Part shown: in pieces, positions 1-5,264 of the stretch
Layout: each line of letters starts with the position of its first letter
How positions within the stretch are numbered: position 1 is the stretch's first letter
Assembly: GCA_030604325.1 (NCBI GenBank)
Contig: JAUVWC010000119.1
Location: 1 to 5,264 of the forward strand
Direction: 5' to 3'
DNA from: Candidatus Zixiibacteriota bacterium
GTDB lineage: Bacteria; Blakebacterota; Blakebacteria; Blakebacterales; Blakebacteraceae
DNA: 5,264 bases
The notes under the pieces: generated by a model
The model's database searches: none
Told to the model about the DNA's origin: nothing
Seen by the model: the letters and a program-made list of their open reading frames with translations, nothing else
Position numbers and translations under genes: made by a program

Positions 1-2108
1 ACCGAAGCCAGATCCCGATCCAGCTCGCCCAGCTGCGGCTCACCGGCCGGCGGCCTGACTCCTCCCAGTGCACGCGTGTGCTTCCTGGCCAGTGACTCCA
101 ACCGCTCCTGGGTGAGATCCTCGCCCATCAGATCCCGCATGAGCCGGAGAATGTGCGGGCTGGCCCGGCGAACGCTCCCCTGCTCATCCAGCCGCGGGTA
201 GATCAGGGCGACATGTCGGCCACTTTCCAGCAGGAGCCGGAAAAGCAGGCGCTCTTCGTTGACACGGTGCCGGGAGGTAGGCAGCAACCACAACTCTCCA
301 CCCGAGAGCGTCTCCCGTTCATCATCCAGCAGCAGCGGATCCTGGGTTGGCCTGCGCGGCCACAACCCCTCGGCCATACCCATGACGACCAACAGTTTCG
401 ACCGCGTACCGCGCAGGGCCATCACATCGTGAAGGGGGATGGCACTGCCGGCCTCCAAGGTCTGAGCGATCCTGTGGAGAGCCCACTGCAGGGTTGACCG
501 GTCCACCACTTCCTCTACGACGGCCAGTTCCCGCACCTTCGCCACGGCCTCGTCGATCCCGTGGCGGTGAACGGGACCGAACATCTCGTATGCCAGCCGA
601 CCGAGATAACCAGCCCATTCGCTCCAGGTAGCGGAGGCGGGTAGGTTAAGCAGTAACGGTTTGATCTGCTCCAGCTCATCGGCCGTCGCTTCCAGAGAGC
701 CGGCACGGGCCTGCCGACGCTCCGCCCTCACCCGTGTTCTGACACCTGCTTCATCAACCCCCGCTTCACCCGCACTGAGGAGATGGTCGACGTGGGCCCG
801 TTCACGCTCGGCCTCCTCCCTCACCGCCTCGATCCAGTCGTCGAGACCGGCCGACCGGCGAATTTTCCGAAGTAGGGTTCTGCCCAGCAGGGGGCTCGAG
901 TGTCGCTTTCGAATGGCGGCGATAGTAACTAGAAAGCGCGCCAGTGCGGCCGCCGAGACGTCCTCCTTCAGCACCGTCAATCCCGCGGTGAGCAGATTCA
1001 GGACAGCTACAGTAGTGTCGGATTGCGGATAAGACGTCTCCTGGCCGACGGCTGTTTCCTCCCCCTCCAATGCGGCGAATCCGCTCGACTCTGCTTCCTG
1101 GTCGAGCAGAGTCGCATAGCTGCGGGGAACCACGGCAACAAGTCGCGCCTCTTCGGCCCTCATCCCGCCGTTCCAGGCGGCTGCCACCAGCCGGAGTGCG
1201 GTATCCACTTCCCGTGCCTTTCCCGGAGCGGAGACAACCGTCACCGTCTGCTGCCCCCCACCGTTATCACTTGTTTCACCGGTGAGTATTCCCCACAGCT
1301 CGTAGAGCGAACAGGGCGTATGTAGGCAGGAGGCATCACGGCCGGCGGCCATCGTTTCTCCCGCCCTGCTGCGCCACCGCTCCAGCAGTTGTCCTGCATA
1401 GGCTTCGGTATCAGGATAAACCGGGACGTACATCTTCACCGACACTGCTTCTATCAATTGGTCCAGCAGAGCTGCCTGGCCGCCGGTAAAGTCATAAAAG
1501 CCGTAGACATACATCTGTCCGTCAGGCAGAGCCAGGCCCTGCTGCAGATGCTCCCGTGCATGGTGGAGAAGGCCTTCCGGATCGGGAGCATCCATAGCTC
1601 TCAACCGGTCCAGATACGAAGCATAAAGAGCCGAGACAACCTGCAATCTCTGCTGACCTCGCCCCCGCCTGCTACCGGCCAGTTCGGTGACGGACCCGAC
1701 CTGGATGAGGGCTTCGCGAAGGTCGTTGAGGGTTTTAGTGACGGCCTCCTGGAAAGCCGGAGTAAGTCGTGCCGCGTAGCCGAAGGCCCGCTCGATTTTC
1801 GGAAGGTGCTGCTGCACCACCTGGCGGATGAGGAGTTCGCGGGCCACCCTGCTGAGGCCCGCCGCCTGTGGTGCACCGGCCCTGGTAGCGATAAGGCGGG
1901 CCAACCCTGTAAAGTCGAGAAAACGCAGCCCCGAGCAATGTCGTAGGCGCTGTGCTGTACGCATCTGAAGATGACGGATCAGGTTCCGATGTGGGGTGAG
2001 CACCCAGCGTTCATCAAACGGGGAGGCGGGTCGGTCGCGGACAAGGTGACCGAGGAAGGCCTCTTCCAGGTCACTCCATCGACCCTCTATGAGCAGTTCG
2101 AGGCTCAT
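1..2108 (-). CDS. AddB-like PD-(D/E)XK exonuclease/inactivated-helicase protein, N-terminal ~702 residues (C-terminus beyond left edge)
   Basis: An uninterrupted frame of 702 codons runs from ATG at 2108 to the left edge with no stop. The strongest signature is around residues 567-598: a GTRSKLLVVMG strand, then AEGLWPRRP and DPLLLDDER. This matches the family pattern in which a helicase-like strand is followed by EGxxPxxxxxDPLL, as in AddB/RexB subunits of RecBCD-type double-strand-break repair nucleases. Residues ~34-75 (VLTPHRNLIRHL, then GLRFLDFTGLARLI) match the usual early block of these proteins. The Walker A loop normally preceding that block is absent: the N-terminus reads MSLELLIEGRWSDLEE. 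The C-terminal nuclease domain and any Fe-S cysteines would lie outside the window. The start is fixed by an in-frame TGA two codons upstream; no good Shine-Dalgarno sequence is seen. It follows the methyltransferase genes after 100 bp and has an unrelated role (DNA end processing in the cytoplasm). The AddB-like family call is fairly sure; orthology to addB itself is not. Confidence 0.8.
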   Translation of the reverse strand, partial: MSLELLIEGRWSDLEEAFLGHLVRDRPASPFDERWVLTPHRNLIRHLQMRTAQRLRHCSGLRFLDFTGLARLIATRAGAPQAAGLSRVARELLIRQVVQQHLPKIERAFGYAARLTPAFQEAVTKTLNDLREALIQVGSVTELAGSRRGRGQQRLQVVSALYASYLDRLRAMDAPDPEGLLHHAREHLQQGLALPDGQMYVYGFYDFTGGQAALLDQLIEAVSVKMYVPVYPDTEAYAGQLLERWRSRAGETMAAGRDASCLHTPCSLYELWGILTGETSDNGGGQQTVTVVSAPGKAREVDTALRLVAAAWNGGMRAEEARLVAVVPRSYATLLDQEAESSGFAALEGEETAVGQETSYPQSDTTVAVLNLLTAGLTVLKEDVSAAALARFLVTIAAIRKRHSSPLLGRTLLRKIRRSAGLDDWIEAVREEAERERAHVDHLLSAGEAGVDEAGVRTRVRAERRQARAGSLEATADELEQIKPLLLNLPASATWSEWAGYLGRLAYEMFGPVHRHGIDEAVAKVRELAVVEEVVDRSTLQWALHRIAQTLEAGSAIPLHDVMALRGTRSKLLVVMGMAEGLWPRRPTQDPLLLDDERETLSGGELWLLPTSRHRVNEERLLFRLLLESGRHVALIYPRLDEQGSVRRASPHILRLMRDLMGEDLTQERLESLARKHTRALGGVRPPAGEPQLGELDRDLAS

Positions 2109-2208
2109 GTATCATAAACAAGTGAATCCTGCGACACGGTCATCGCCGCAGATACACGCCGGCCCAACGCATATGGCCAAGGGTAGATCATAGGGCTGCG
2201 GGTGATTC
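2109..2208. other. Intergenic spacer between the homocysteine methyltransferase gene and the AddB-like gene
   Basis: This 100-bp stretch separates two co-directional minus-strand genes of unrelated function, so a transcription boundary would be expected here. I see no hairpin followed by a T run on the minus strand and no convincing promoter pair. Whether the AddB-like gene is co-transcribed with the methyl-transfer genes cannot be decided from the sequence. Confidence 0.5.
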
Positions 2209-3093
2209 TCACTGGGAATCAACGACTCCCTTGATGGCACGAATATGCTCGGGGGTCGTACCGCAGCATCCGCCGATTACAGCAACTCCGATATCAATCA
2301 ACTCGTGGGTCTTTTCCGCAAATAGCTGCGGCGATTCGGTATAGACAATCTCCCCATCGATTGTCTCGGGAAGGCCTGCATTTGATTGAATCAATAGAGG
2401 AAGTGATGTTGCCTCTCTGAACCGGCGGGCGATTTCAACCATGTTTTCCATTCCGTGGCCGCAGTTGGAGCCGACGACGTCGGCTCCCGCTTCCTGAAGA
2501 CCAGCCGCTGATTCCTCTATGCTATTTCCCCACACTGTAGAGTAGCCCTTCGGTGTTTTGTCGAATGTCATGGTGGCCATAACCGGTGTCTGAGGCGACA
2601 CGGCTTTTGTCGCCTTCACCGCCAGCACGGCCTCCCGCAGATCGAACATCGTTTCGATACATATAATGTCCACGCCGGCGTCGGTGAGAGTCCTCATCTG
2701 GCGTTCGTAGCCGTCATAGAGGACCTCCTCTTTAAAATCTCCATACGGCTGCATGATCTTCCCGGATGGACCGCACGAGCCGGAAACGTACGCCCGGTCA
2801 TCAACAACCTGCGCCACGAGGTTAACAGCCCTTTGGTTGATCTCCTCGGTTCTCTCTTCGAGCCCATAATCTGAAAGCTTCATCGGCGAGGCGCCGAATG
2901 TGTTGGTATGAACAGCATCCGCGCCCGCCTCTAAGTATTGCCGAGCAATAGATGTGATCAGGTCCGGTTGCTCGACAACGAGCAGCTCGGGACACTGCCC
3001 CGGCCGAAGACCTCCACGCATGAGCATCGTTCCCAGGGCACCATCCGAAATCAGGATTTCTCCGCTACGCAGGCGCTCGAGAAAAGGTTCCAC
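2209..3093 (-). CDS. Stand-alone homocysteine S-methyltransferase domain protein (MetH N-terminal module)
   Basis: This 294-residue protein is one homocysteine S-methyltransferase TIM barrel. It should move a methyl group from a methylated corrinoid protein to homocysteine, giving methionine in the cytoplasm. The start of the barrel shows SDGALGTML (residues 16-24) and HTNTFGAS (62-69). Zinc-ligand cysteines are present: Cys211 in GSNCGHG, and Cys276-Cys277 in GGCCGTTPEH. The 65-residue spacing equals that I recall for Thermotoga maritima MetH. It has no folate, B12 or activation domain, so it needs partners; the corrinoid gene ends 7 bp upstream, which fits an operon and a functional pair. 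The start is GTG, supported by the N-terminal sequence (EPFLERLRSGEIL) typical of the family. There is no strong Shine-Dalgarno at normal distance: AAGGAG lies 19 nt upstream inside the preceding gene, so translational coupling is likely. A betaine- or S-methylmethionine-using enzyme of the same fold is possible, but the corrinoid context favours the MetH-like role. Confidence 0.92.
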   Translation of the reverse strand: MEPFLERLRSGEILISDGALGTMLMRGGLRPGQCPELLVVEQPDLITSIARQYLEAGADAVHTNTFGASPMKLSDYGLEERTEEINQRAVNLVAQVVDDRAYVSGSCGPSGKIMQPYGDFKEEVLYDGYERQMRTLTDAGVDIICIETMFDLREAVLAVKATKAVSPQTPVMATMTFDKTPKGYSTVWGNSIEESAAGLQEAGADVVGSNCGHGMENMVEIARRFREATSLPLLIQSNAGLPETIDGEIVYTESPQLFAEKTHELIDIGVAVIGGCCGTTPEHIRAIKGVVDSQ

Positions 3094-3100
3094 TTCGATT

Positions 3101-3733
3101 CTACCCTATTAACTCCTTCACACGGTCTACGGCACTGGCGGCATCGTATCCATATGAGTCGGCGCCGATATCACGGGCCAGTTCCTCCGAAACCGGTGCT
3201 CCTCCGACAATCGTTTTAATCGTACTGTCGAATCCCTTCTCTTTCAGCAGTTCGATCACCTGTGTCATCATCGGAGTGGTGGTCGTCAGCAGCGTCGACA
3301 TGCCGATAACCTCTGCCCCCTCCCTCACAGCCGTTTCCACGAACTCTTCCGGCGGGACATCCTTGCCGAGATCGATGATGTCGAAACCGGCCCCCTTGAG
3401 CATAATCCCCACCAGATTCTTGCCGATGTCATGAAGATCTCCCTGAACTGTGCCGAGAACTACCTTACCAATACTGGGTATACCCTCTTTGGCGAACAGG
3501 GGCTTCAACTGGTCCATGCCCGCATACATGGCTCTGGCGGCGAGAAGGACCTCGGGGAGGAATATCTCATGCTTGCGGAACTGTTCCCCGATGATGTCCA
3601 TCCCCGCGATGAGACCGTTATCGAGTATCTCCTTGGCCGGAATCCCTTCGGCTATCGCCTCATTCGTCAGCTCGAACACCTGCTTATCCTCCCCTTGCTG
3701 GAGCGAGGTCGATATCTGTTCCAAAAGACTCAT
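3101..3733 (-). CDS. Corrinoid (B12-binding) methyltransferase protein, MtbC/MttC/MetH type
   Basis: This 210-residue protein carries a cobalamin and shuttles methyl groups between a substrate methyltransferase and an acceptor methyltransferase. Residues ~1-85 are the helical cap domain (for example EIFLPEVLLAARAMYAGMDQL at 56-76, typical of the family). Residues ~88-210 are the Rossmann-like B12 domain. The cobalt-ligand motif D-x-H-x-x-G is GDLHDIG, with Asp99, His101 and Gly104; His101 would be the lower axial ligand. MSTLLTTT (145-152) and VGGAPVSEE (176-184) match the other nucleotide-loop contacts of the family. The length is standard for stand-alone corrinoid proteins. AAGGA at 3742-3738 lies a few bases before the ATG and supports the start. 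Its neighbours (MttB-like donor enzyme, reactivase, homocysteine acceptor enzyme) make it the central carrier of the cluster. Which methylated amine it serves cannot be told from its sequence. Confidence 0.95.
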   Translation of the reverse strand: MSLLEQISTSLQQGEDKQVFELTNEAIAEGIPAKEILDNGLIAGMDIIGEQFRKHEIFLPEVLLAARAMYAGMDQLKPLFAKEGIPSIGKVVLGTVQGDLHDIGKNLVGIMLKGAGFDIIDLGKDVPPEEFVETAVREGAEVIGMSTLLTTTTPMMTQVIELLKEKGFDSTIKTIVGGAPVSEELARDIGADSYGYDAASAVDRVKELIG

Positions 3734-3737
3734 CGAT

Positions 3738-3742
3738 TCCTT
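3738..3742 (-). promoter_or_regulatory. Ribosome binding site of the corrinoid protein gene
   Basis: Minus-strand AAGGA lies four bases before the ATG at 3733. It lies outside the inverted-repeat element, so translation initiation of the corrinoid gene should have survived the insertion. Confidence 0.6.
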
Positions 3743-3771
3743 CTTTCAGGATTTAGTGGTTTATGAAGCCT

Positions 3772-3800
3772 CTAGTGTCCTGAGTCACAATTCCGTCGTA
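3772..3800 (+). repeat. Left terminal inverted repeat of the MITE-like element
   Basis: The outer 16 bases match the right repeat perfectly and 25 of 29 bases match overall. This end is nearest the corrinoid gene. Confidence 0.8.
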
Positions 3801-3884
3801 ATTCATCCTCCGCTGCATCCGCACCTGCGGCGTTACGCCTCGTCGCCGCGCCTGGCCGGAGCGGCGCAGCGGAGTCCTCGGTTA

Positions 3885-3913
3885 TGCAACGGACTTATGA
3901 CTCAGGACACTAG
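3885..3913 (-). repeat. Right terminal inverted repeat of the MITE-like element, also coding for the end of the activation protein
   Basis: This repeat is inverted relative to the left one. Read on the minus strand its first 12 bases are the codons CTA GTG TCC and the stop TGA of the activation-domain gene, so the repeat and the gene overlap. Confidence 0.8.
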
Positions 3914-4612
3914 CCTCGCCAGTCGCTCCTGACACGAGCGGTGTTTACAGGAAGAGCAATAACCGAAATGAGGTTCGCACTGATGGATCTCCTTCCTGCC
4001 CGAGACCAGTAACCCGGTGATCGATTTCAGGGGTGTCATCAGGTAGCTGTCGTTGAGCGAGATGCCGATCCTGTCGGGTTCGAGATATTCAAAGAGCTTC
4101 TTCTGCCCGCTGATGTGCCAACCGCAGTAGCCGGGACTGTAGCCCAGCACTAAGTGTTCGGGTGTGATGAGGCCTCTGCTGGAGAGGTCTTGAAAGAAGC
4201 GGGCTTCAAATACCTCGGAGGCCTTGTCAGCCGCCAGGGAGGCCACTGAATCAAGCATCGAACCAGCGGCAAAATCGTTGTCGGCAAAGAGCTTCTCGAT
4301 GTTCGCACTAACCTCGCTTCCCATGGTCAGGGCAAACAGGGCGAGATTGTCGGCCCGGTGGTAGATGCGTGCAAGCAGGGCATCTGCCTCGTTCTCCCCC
4401 TCCCCCCTGAAGATCGGTGTGAGTTCCTCGGCCGTCAGTTCCGATATCGTGCCCGTGGGCCGAGCGCTGCGGGCGAAGATGTCCAAGGCCTGCGTGAAAA
4501 CAGCGTCAATCCTGTCCGGAACAGGCCTGTCGCCCGGAACTCCCTGATCCTGCAGTACGGCTTCGGGCCGGGGCAGAATATCACTCAGCTCGAACTGCAC
4601 AATCGTATTCAT
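3902..4612 (-). CDS. Stand-alone vitamin B12-dependent methionine synthase activation-domain protein (corrinoid reactivase candidate)
   Basis: The protein (236 residues from this start, 238 from ATG 4618; numbering below uses the longer form) resembles the C-terminal activation domain of MetH, which reductively remethylates inactive Co(II) cobalamin using S-adenosylmethionine. The core is YSPGYCGWHISGQKKLF (160-176), then IGISLNDSYLMTP (184-196) and KSITGLLVSG (198-207), matching the PGY and LTES-like segments of MetH. The Arg of the MetH RxxPGY motif appears as Gly159. The C-terminus has Cys214, Cys221, Cys224 and Cys229, a possible metal or Fe-S site; Cys165 is a fifth. The ATG at 4612 overlaps the upstream MttB stop as ATGA and has GGAAAG (4624-4619) six bases before it; ATG 4618 lies directly after GGAAAG, too close, so 4612 is preferred. 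The last codons come from the inserted repeat (L-V-S-stop). Its probable client is the corrinoid protein downstream. Confidence 0.88.
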   Translation of the reverse strand: MNTIVQFELSDILPRPEAVLQDQGVPGDRPVPDRIDAVFTQALDIFARSARPTGTISELTAEELTPIFRGEGENEADALLARIYHRADNLALFALTMGSEVSANIEKLFADNDFAAGSMLDSVASLAADKASEVFEARFFQDLSSRGLITPEHLVLGYSPGYCGWHISGQKKLFEYLEPDRIGISLNDSYLMTPLKSITGLLVSGRKEIHQCEPHFGYCSSCKHRSCQERLARLVS

Positions 4613-5264
4613 ACCCATCTTTCCGGCAGAGCATTCTGCCCCCAGCGGCGCGCTTCTTCCTCCATCAGCCGGGCCAGTTCCTCCTTATCCCCTTCCGGCA
4701 GTCTCGAAGGTTCATAGCTGTTCAACAATTCCTCCACCTCGTGGTGGGCCCGCTCTTCGAGACTTAGACCCCCCTCGGCTTCCCACCGGGGCCGGTTGGC
4801 CCGGTCGATGACCGGCCCCGGGAAGAAGTGCTCCTCTCGGAGATAGCGCCGTGAATGCTCCGAGATCAGCAGGTGTTCCTCCTCGAGCAGTTCCTGCAAC
4901 AGGGGGAGAGCAGGAAAATCCTCTTTCGGTTCTATACCTTTGATCAACCTGAAGGCCATCCCGCAGATCTCATTATCCAGCACCAGCTTCTCCGGACTCT
5001 GGCAACTCTCGAAATCGAGCATACCCGGCCCTGACACGTTGTTGATTCCTGACAGCACGGCCAGAGTTGTACCCATTCCTGTCTCCAGACCGGCCTGGGA
5101 ATCGAGCTGTTTGGCATCGCTCAGCGACATGTAGGCCTGGGTCGGCATGCCTAGATACCGGCCGATTTCACAGTAGGCGCAGTCTATCATCATCGTCTCC
5201 ACCGCGCCCATCGGTGTTGTCTCATAGCGCACATCGAAAATGGCCGGCGAACCGCCGTAGAGTA
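4609..5264 (-). CDS. MttB-superfamily (trimethylamine/betaine) corrinoid methyltransferase, C-terminal 217 residues; N-terminus beyond right edge
   Basis: The frame is open to the right edge; a GTG at 5232 is internal, because the family-typical LYGGSPAIFDVRYETTPMG reads straight through it. Other family blocks are SLSDAKQLDSQAGLE, GMLDFESCQSPEKLVLDNEICGM and YLREEHFFP, giving a match to the C-terminal half of the ~480-500 residue MttB family. Members transfer a methyl group from a quaternary or tertiary amine to a Co(I) corrinoid protein. Methanogen MttB uses pyrrolysine coded by an in-frame TAG; this portion has none, and as it should span that position the protein probably belongs to the non-pyrrolysine branch, whose characterised members act on glycine betaine, proline betaine, carnitine or gamma-butyrobetaine. 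The stop TGA overlaps the activation gene start (ATGA), indicating coupled translation. The substrate is unknown. Confidence 0.92.
   Translation of the reverse strand, partial: LYGGSPAIFDVRYETTPMGAVETMMIDCAYCEIGRYLGMPTQAYMSLSDAKQLDSQAGLETGMGTTLAVLSGINNVSGPGMLDFESCQSPEKLVLDNEICGMAFRLIKGIEPKEDFPALPLLQELLEEEHLLISEHSRRYLREEHFFPGPVIDRANRPRWEAEGGLSLEERAHHEVEELLNSYEPSRLPEGDKEELARLMEEEARRWGQNALPERWV
4619..4624 (-). promoter_or_regulatory. Shine-Dalgarno-like GGAAAG deciding the start of the activation-domain gene
   Basis: GGAAAG lies six bases before ATG 4612 and none before ATG 4618. Its spacing, together with the ATGA stop/start overlap, favours the downstream ATG. Confidence 0.5.

Larger units (their letters stand above)
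3772..3913. mobile_element. 142-bp MITE-like palindromic element inserted between activation gene and corrinoid gene
   Basis: The ends are perfect 16-bp inverted repeats, CTAGTGTCCTGAGTCA at 3772-3787 and its reverse complement at 3898-3913. The match continues with 4 mismatches over the next 13 bp (3772-3800 against 3885-3913). A second nested repeat pairs CTCCGCTGC (3808-3816) with GCAGCGGAG (3866-3874), and small hairpins lie inside (CCGCACCTGCGG at 3819-3830; GCCGC 3845-3849 with GCGGC 3861-3865). No protein is encoded. The size, terminal repeats and lack of coding capacity fit a non-autonomous transposon. The repeats are flanked by or begin with TA (inside CTAG), compatible with a TA target duplication as made by IS630/Tc1-type transposases, though a 4-bp CTAG duplication is equally compatible. 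A large REP-type repeat or a hairpin RNA element is the alternative. Family membership is inference. Confidence 0.75.

Noticed and set aside
153..1946. Several plus-strand and alternate-frame open frames of 60-185 codons opposite the AddB-like gene
   Set aside because: They lie antisense to, or in another frame of, a continuous 702-codon frame with recognisable family motifs; their products are low-complexity, rich in Arg/Ser/Pro/Gln, and resemble nothing I know.
2111..2116. Minus-strand TATGAT as a -10 box for the AddB-like gene
   Set aside because: Transcription would begin at about 2104, inside the coding sequence after the ATG, and no -35 element is seen at 17 bp.
2204..2220. GATTC/GAATC inverted repeat at the end of the homocysteine methyltransferase gene as a terminator
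   Set aside because: The stem is only 5 bp, overlaps the stop codon and has no following T run on the minus strand.
3431..3932. Plus-strand open frames of 111 and 160 codons across the corrinoid gene start and the inverted-repeat element
   Set aside because: They are antisense to the corrinoid gene and run through the palindromic element; no family motifs or ribosome binding site support them.
4610..4618. ATG at 4618 as the start of the activation gene
   Set aside because: It is possible but less likely: GGAAAG sits immediately before it, whereas the ATG at 4612 has correct spacing and an ATGA overlap with the upstream stop.
4358..5134. Plus-strand open frames opposite the activation and MttB genes
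   Set aside because: They are shadows of well-supported minus-strand genes and their translations show no recognisable domain.

Overview
All genes in this window lie on the minus strand; the plus strand holds no convincing gene. Read 5'->3' on the minus strand (right to left) the layout is: the C-terminal part of an MttB-superfamily methyltransferase (5264-4609, cut by the window edge); a stand-alone B12-dependent methionine synthase activation (reactivation) domain protein (4612-3902); a 142-bp inverted-repeat element that looks like a MITE (3913-3772); a two-domain corrinoid (B12-binding) protein (3733-3101); a stand-alone homocysteine S-methyltransferase domain protein (3093-2209); a 100-bp spacer with no clear signal; and the first ~700 codons of an AddB-like PD-(D/E)XK exonuclease/helicase-type protein (2108-1), which runs off the left edge.

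The four right-hand genes form one methyl-transfer unit. Homocysteine domain, corrinoid domain and activation domain are three of the four modules of classical MetH, here as separate proteins. The fourth MetH module, the methyl-tetrahydrofolate domain, is not seen. An MttB-family protein (a family that demethylates quaternary or tertiary amines) sits at the head of the visible part. The simplest reading is amine-N-CH3 -> Co(I) corrinoid protein -> homocysteine -> methionine, with the activation protein rescuing oxidised Co(II). This is inference: a folate methyltransferase could lie just outside the window. No in-frame amber codon occurs in the visible MttB part, so nothing there requires pyrrolysine.

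The inverted-repeat element sits at the 3' end of the activation gene, whose last three codons and stop it supplies. Removing it and joining the flanks restores an intact frame ending at a TAA three codons further on, and an ancestral spacer of 27 bp to the corrinoid gene.

The sequence is moderately GC-rich and the genes suggest a bacterium with anaerobic-style corrinoid/C1 metabolism. I cannot assign a phylum from the sequence alone.
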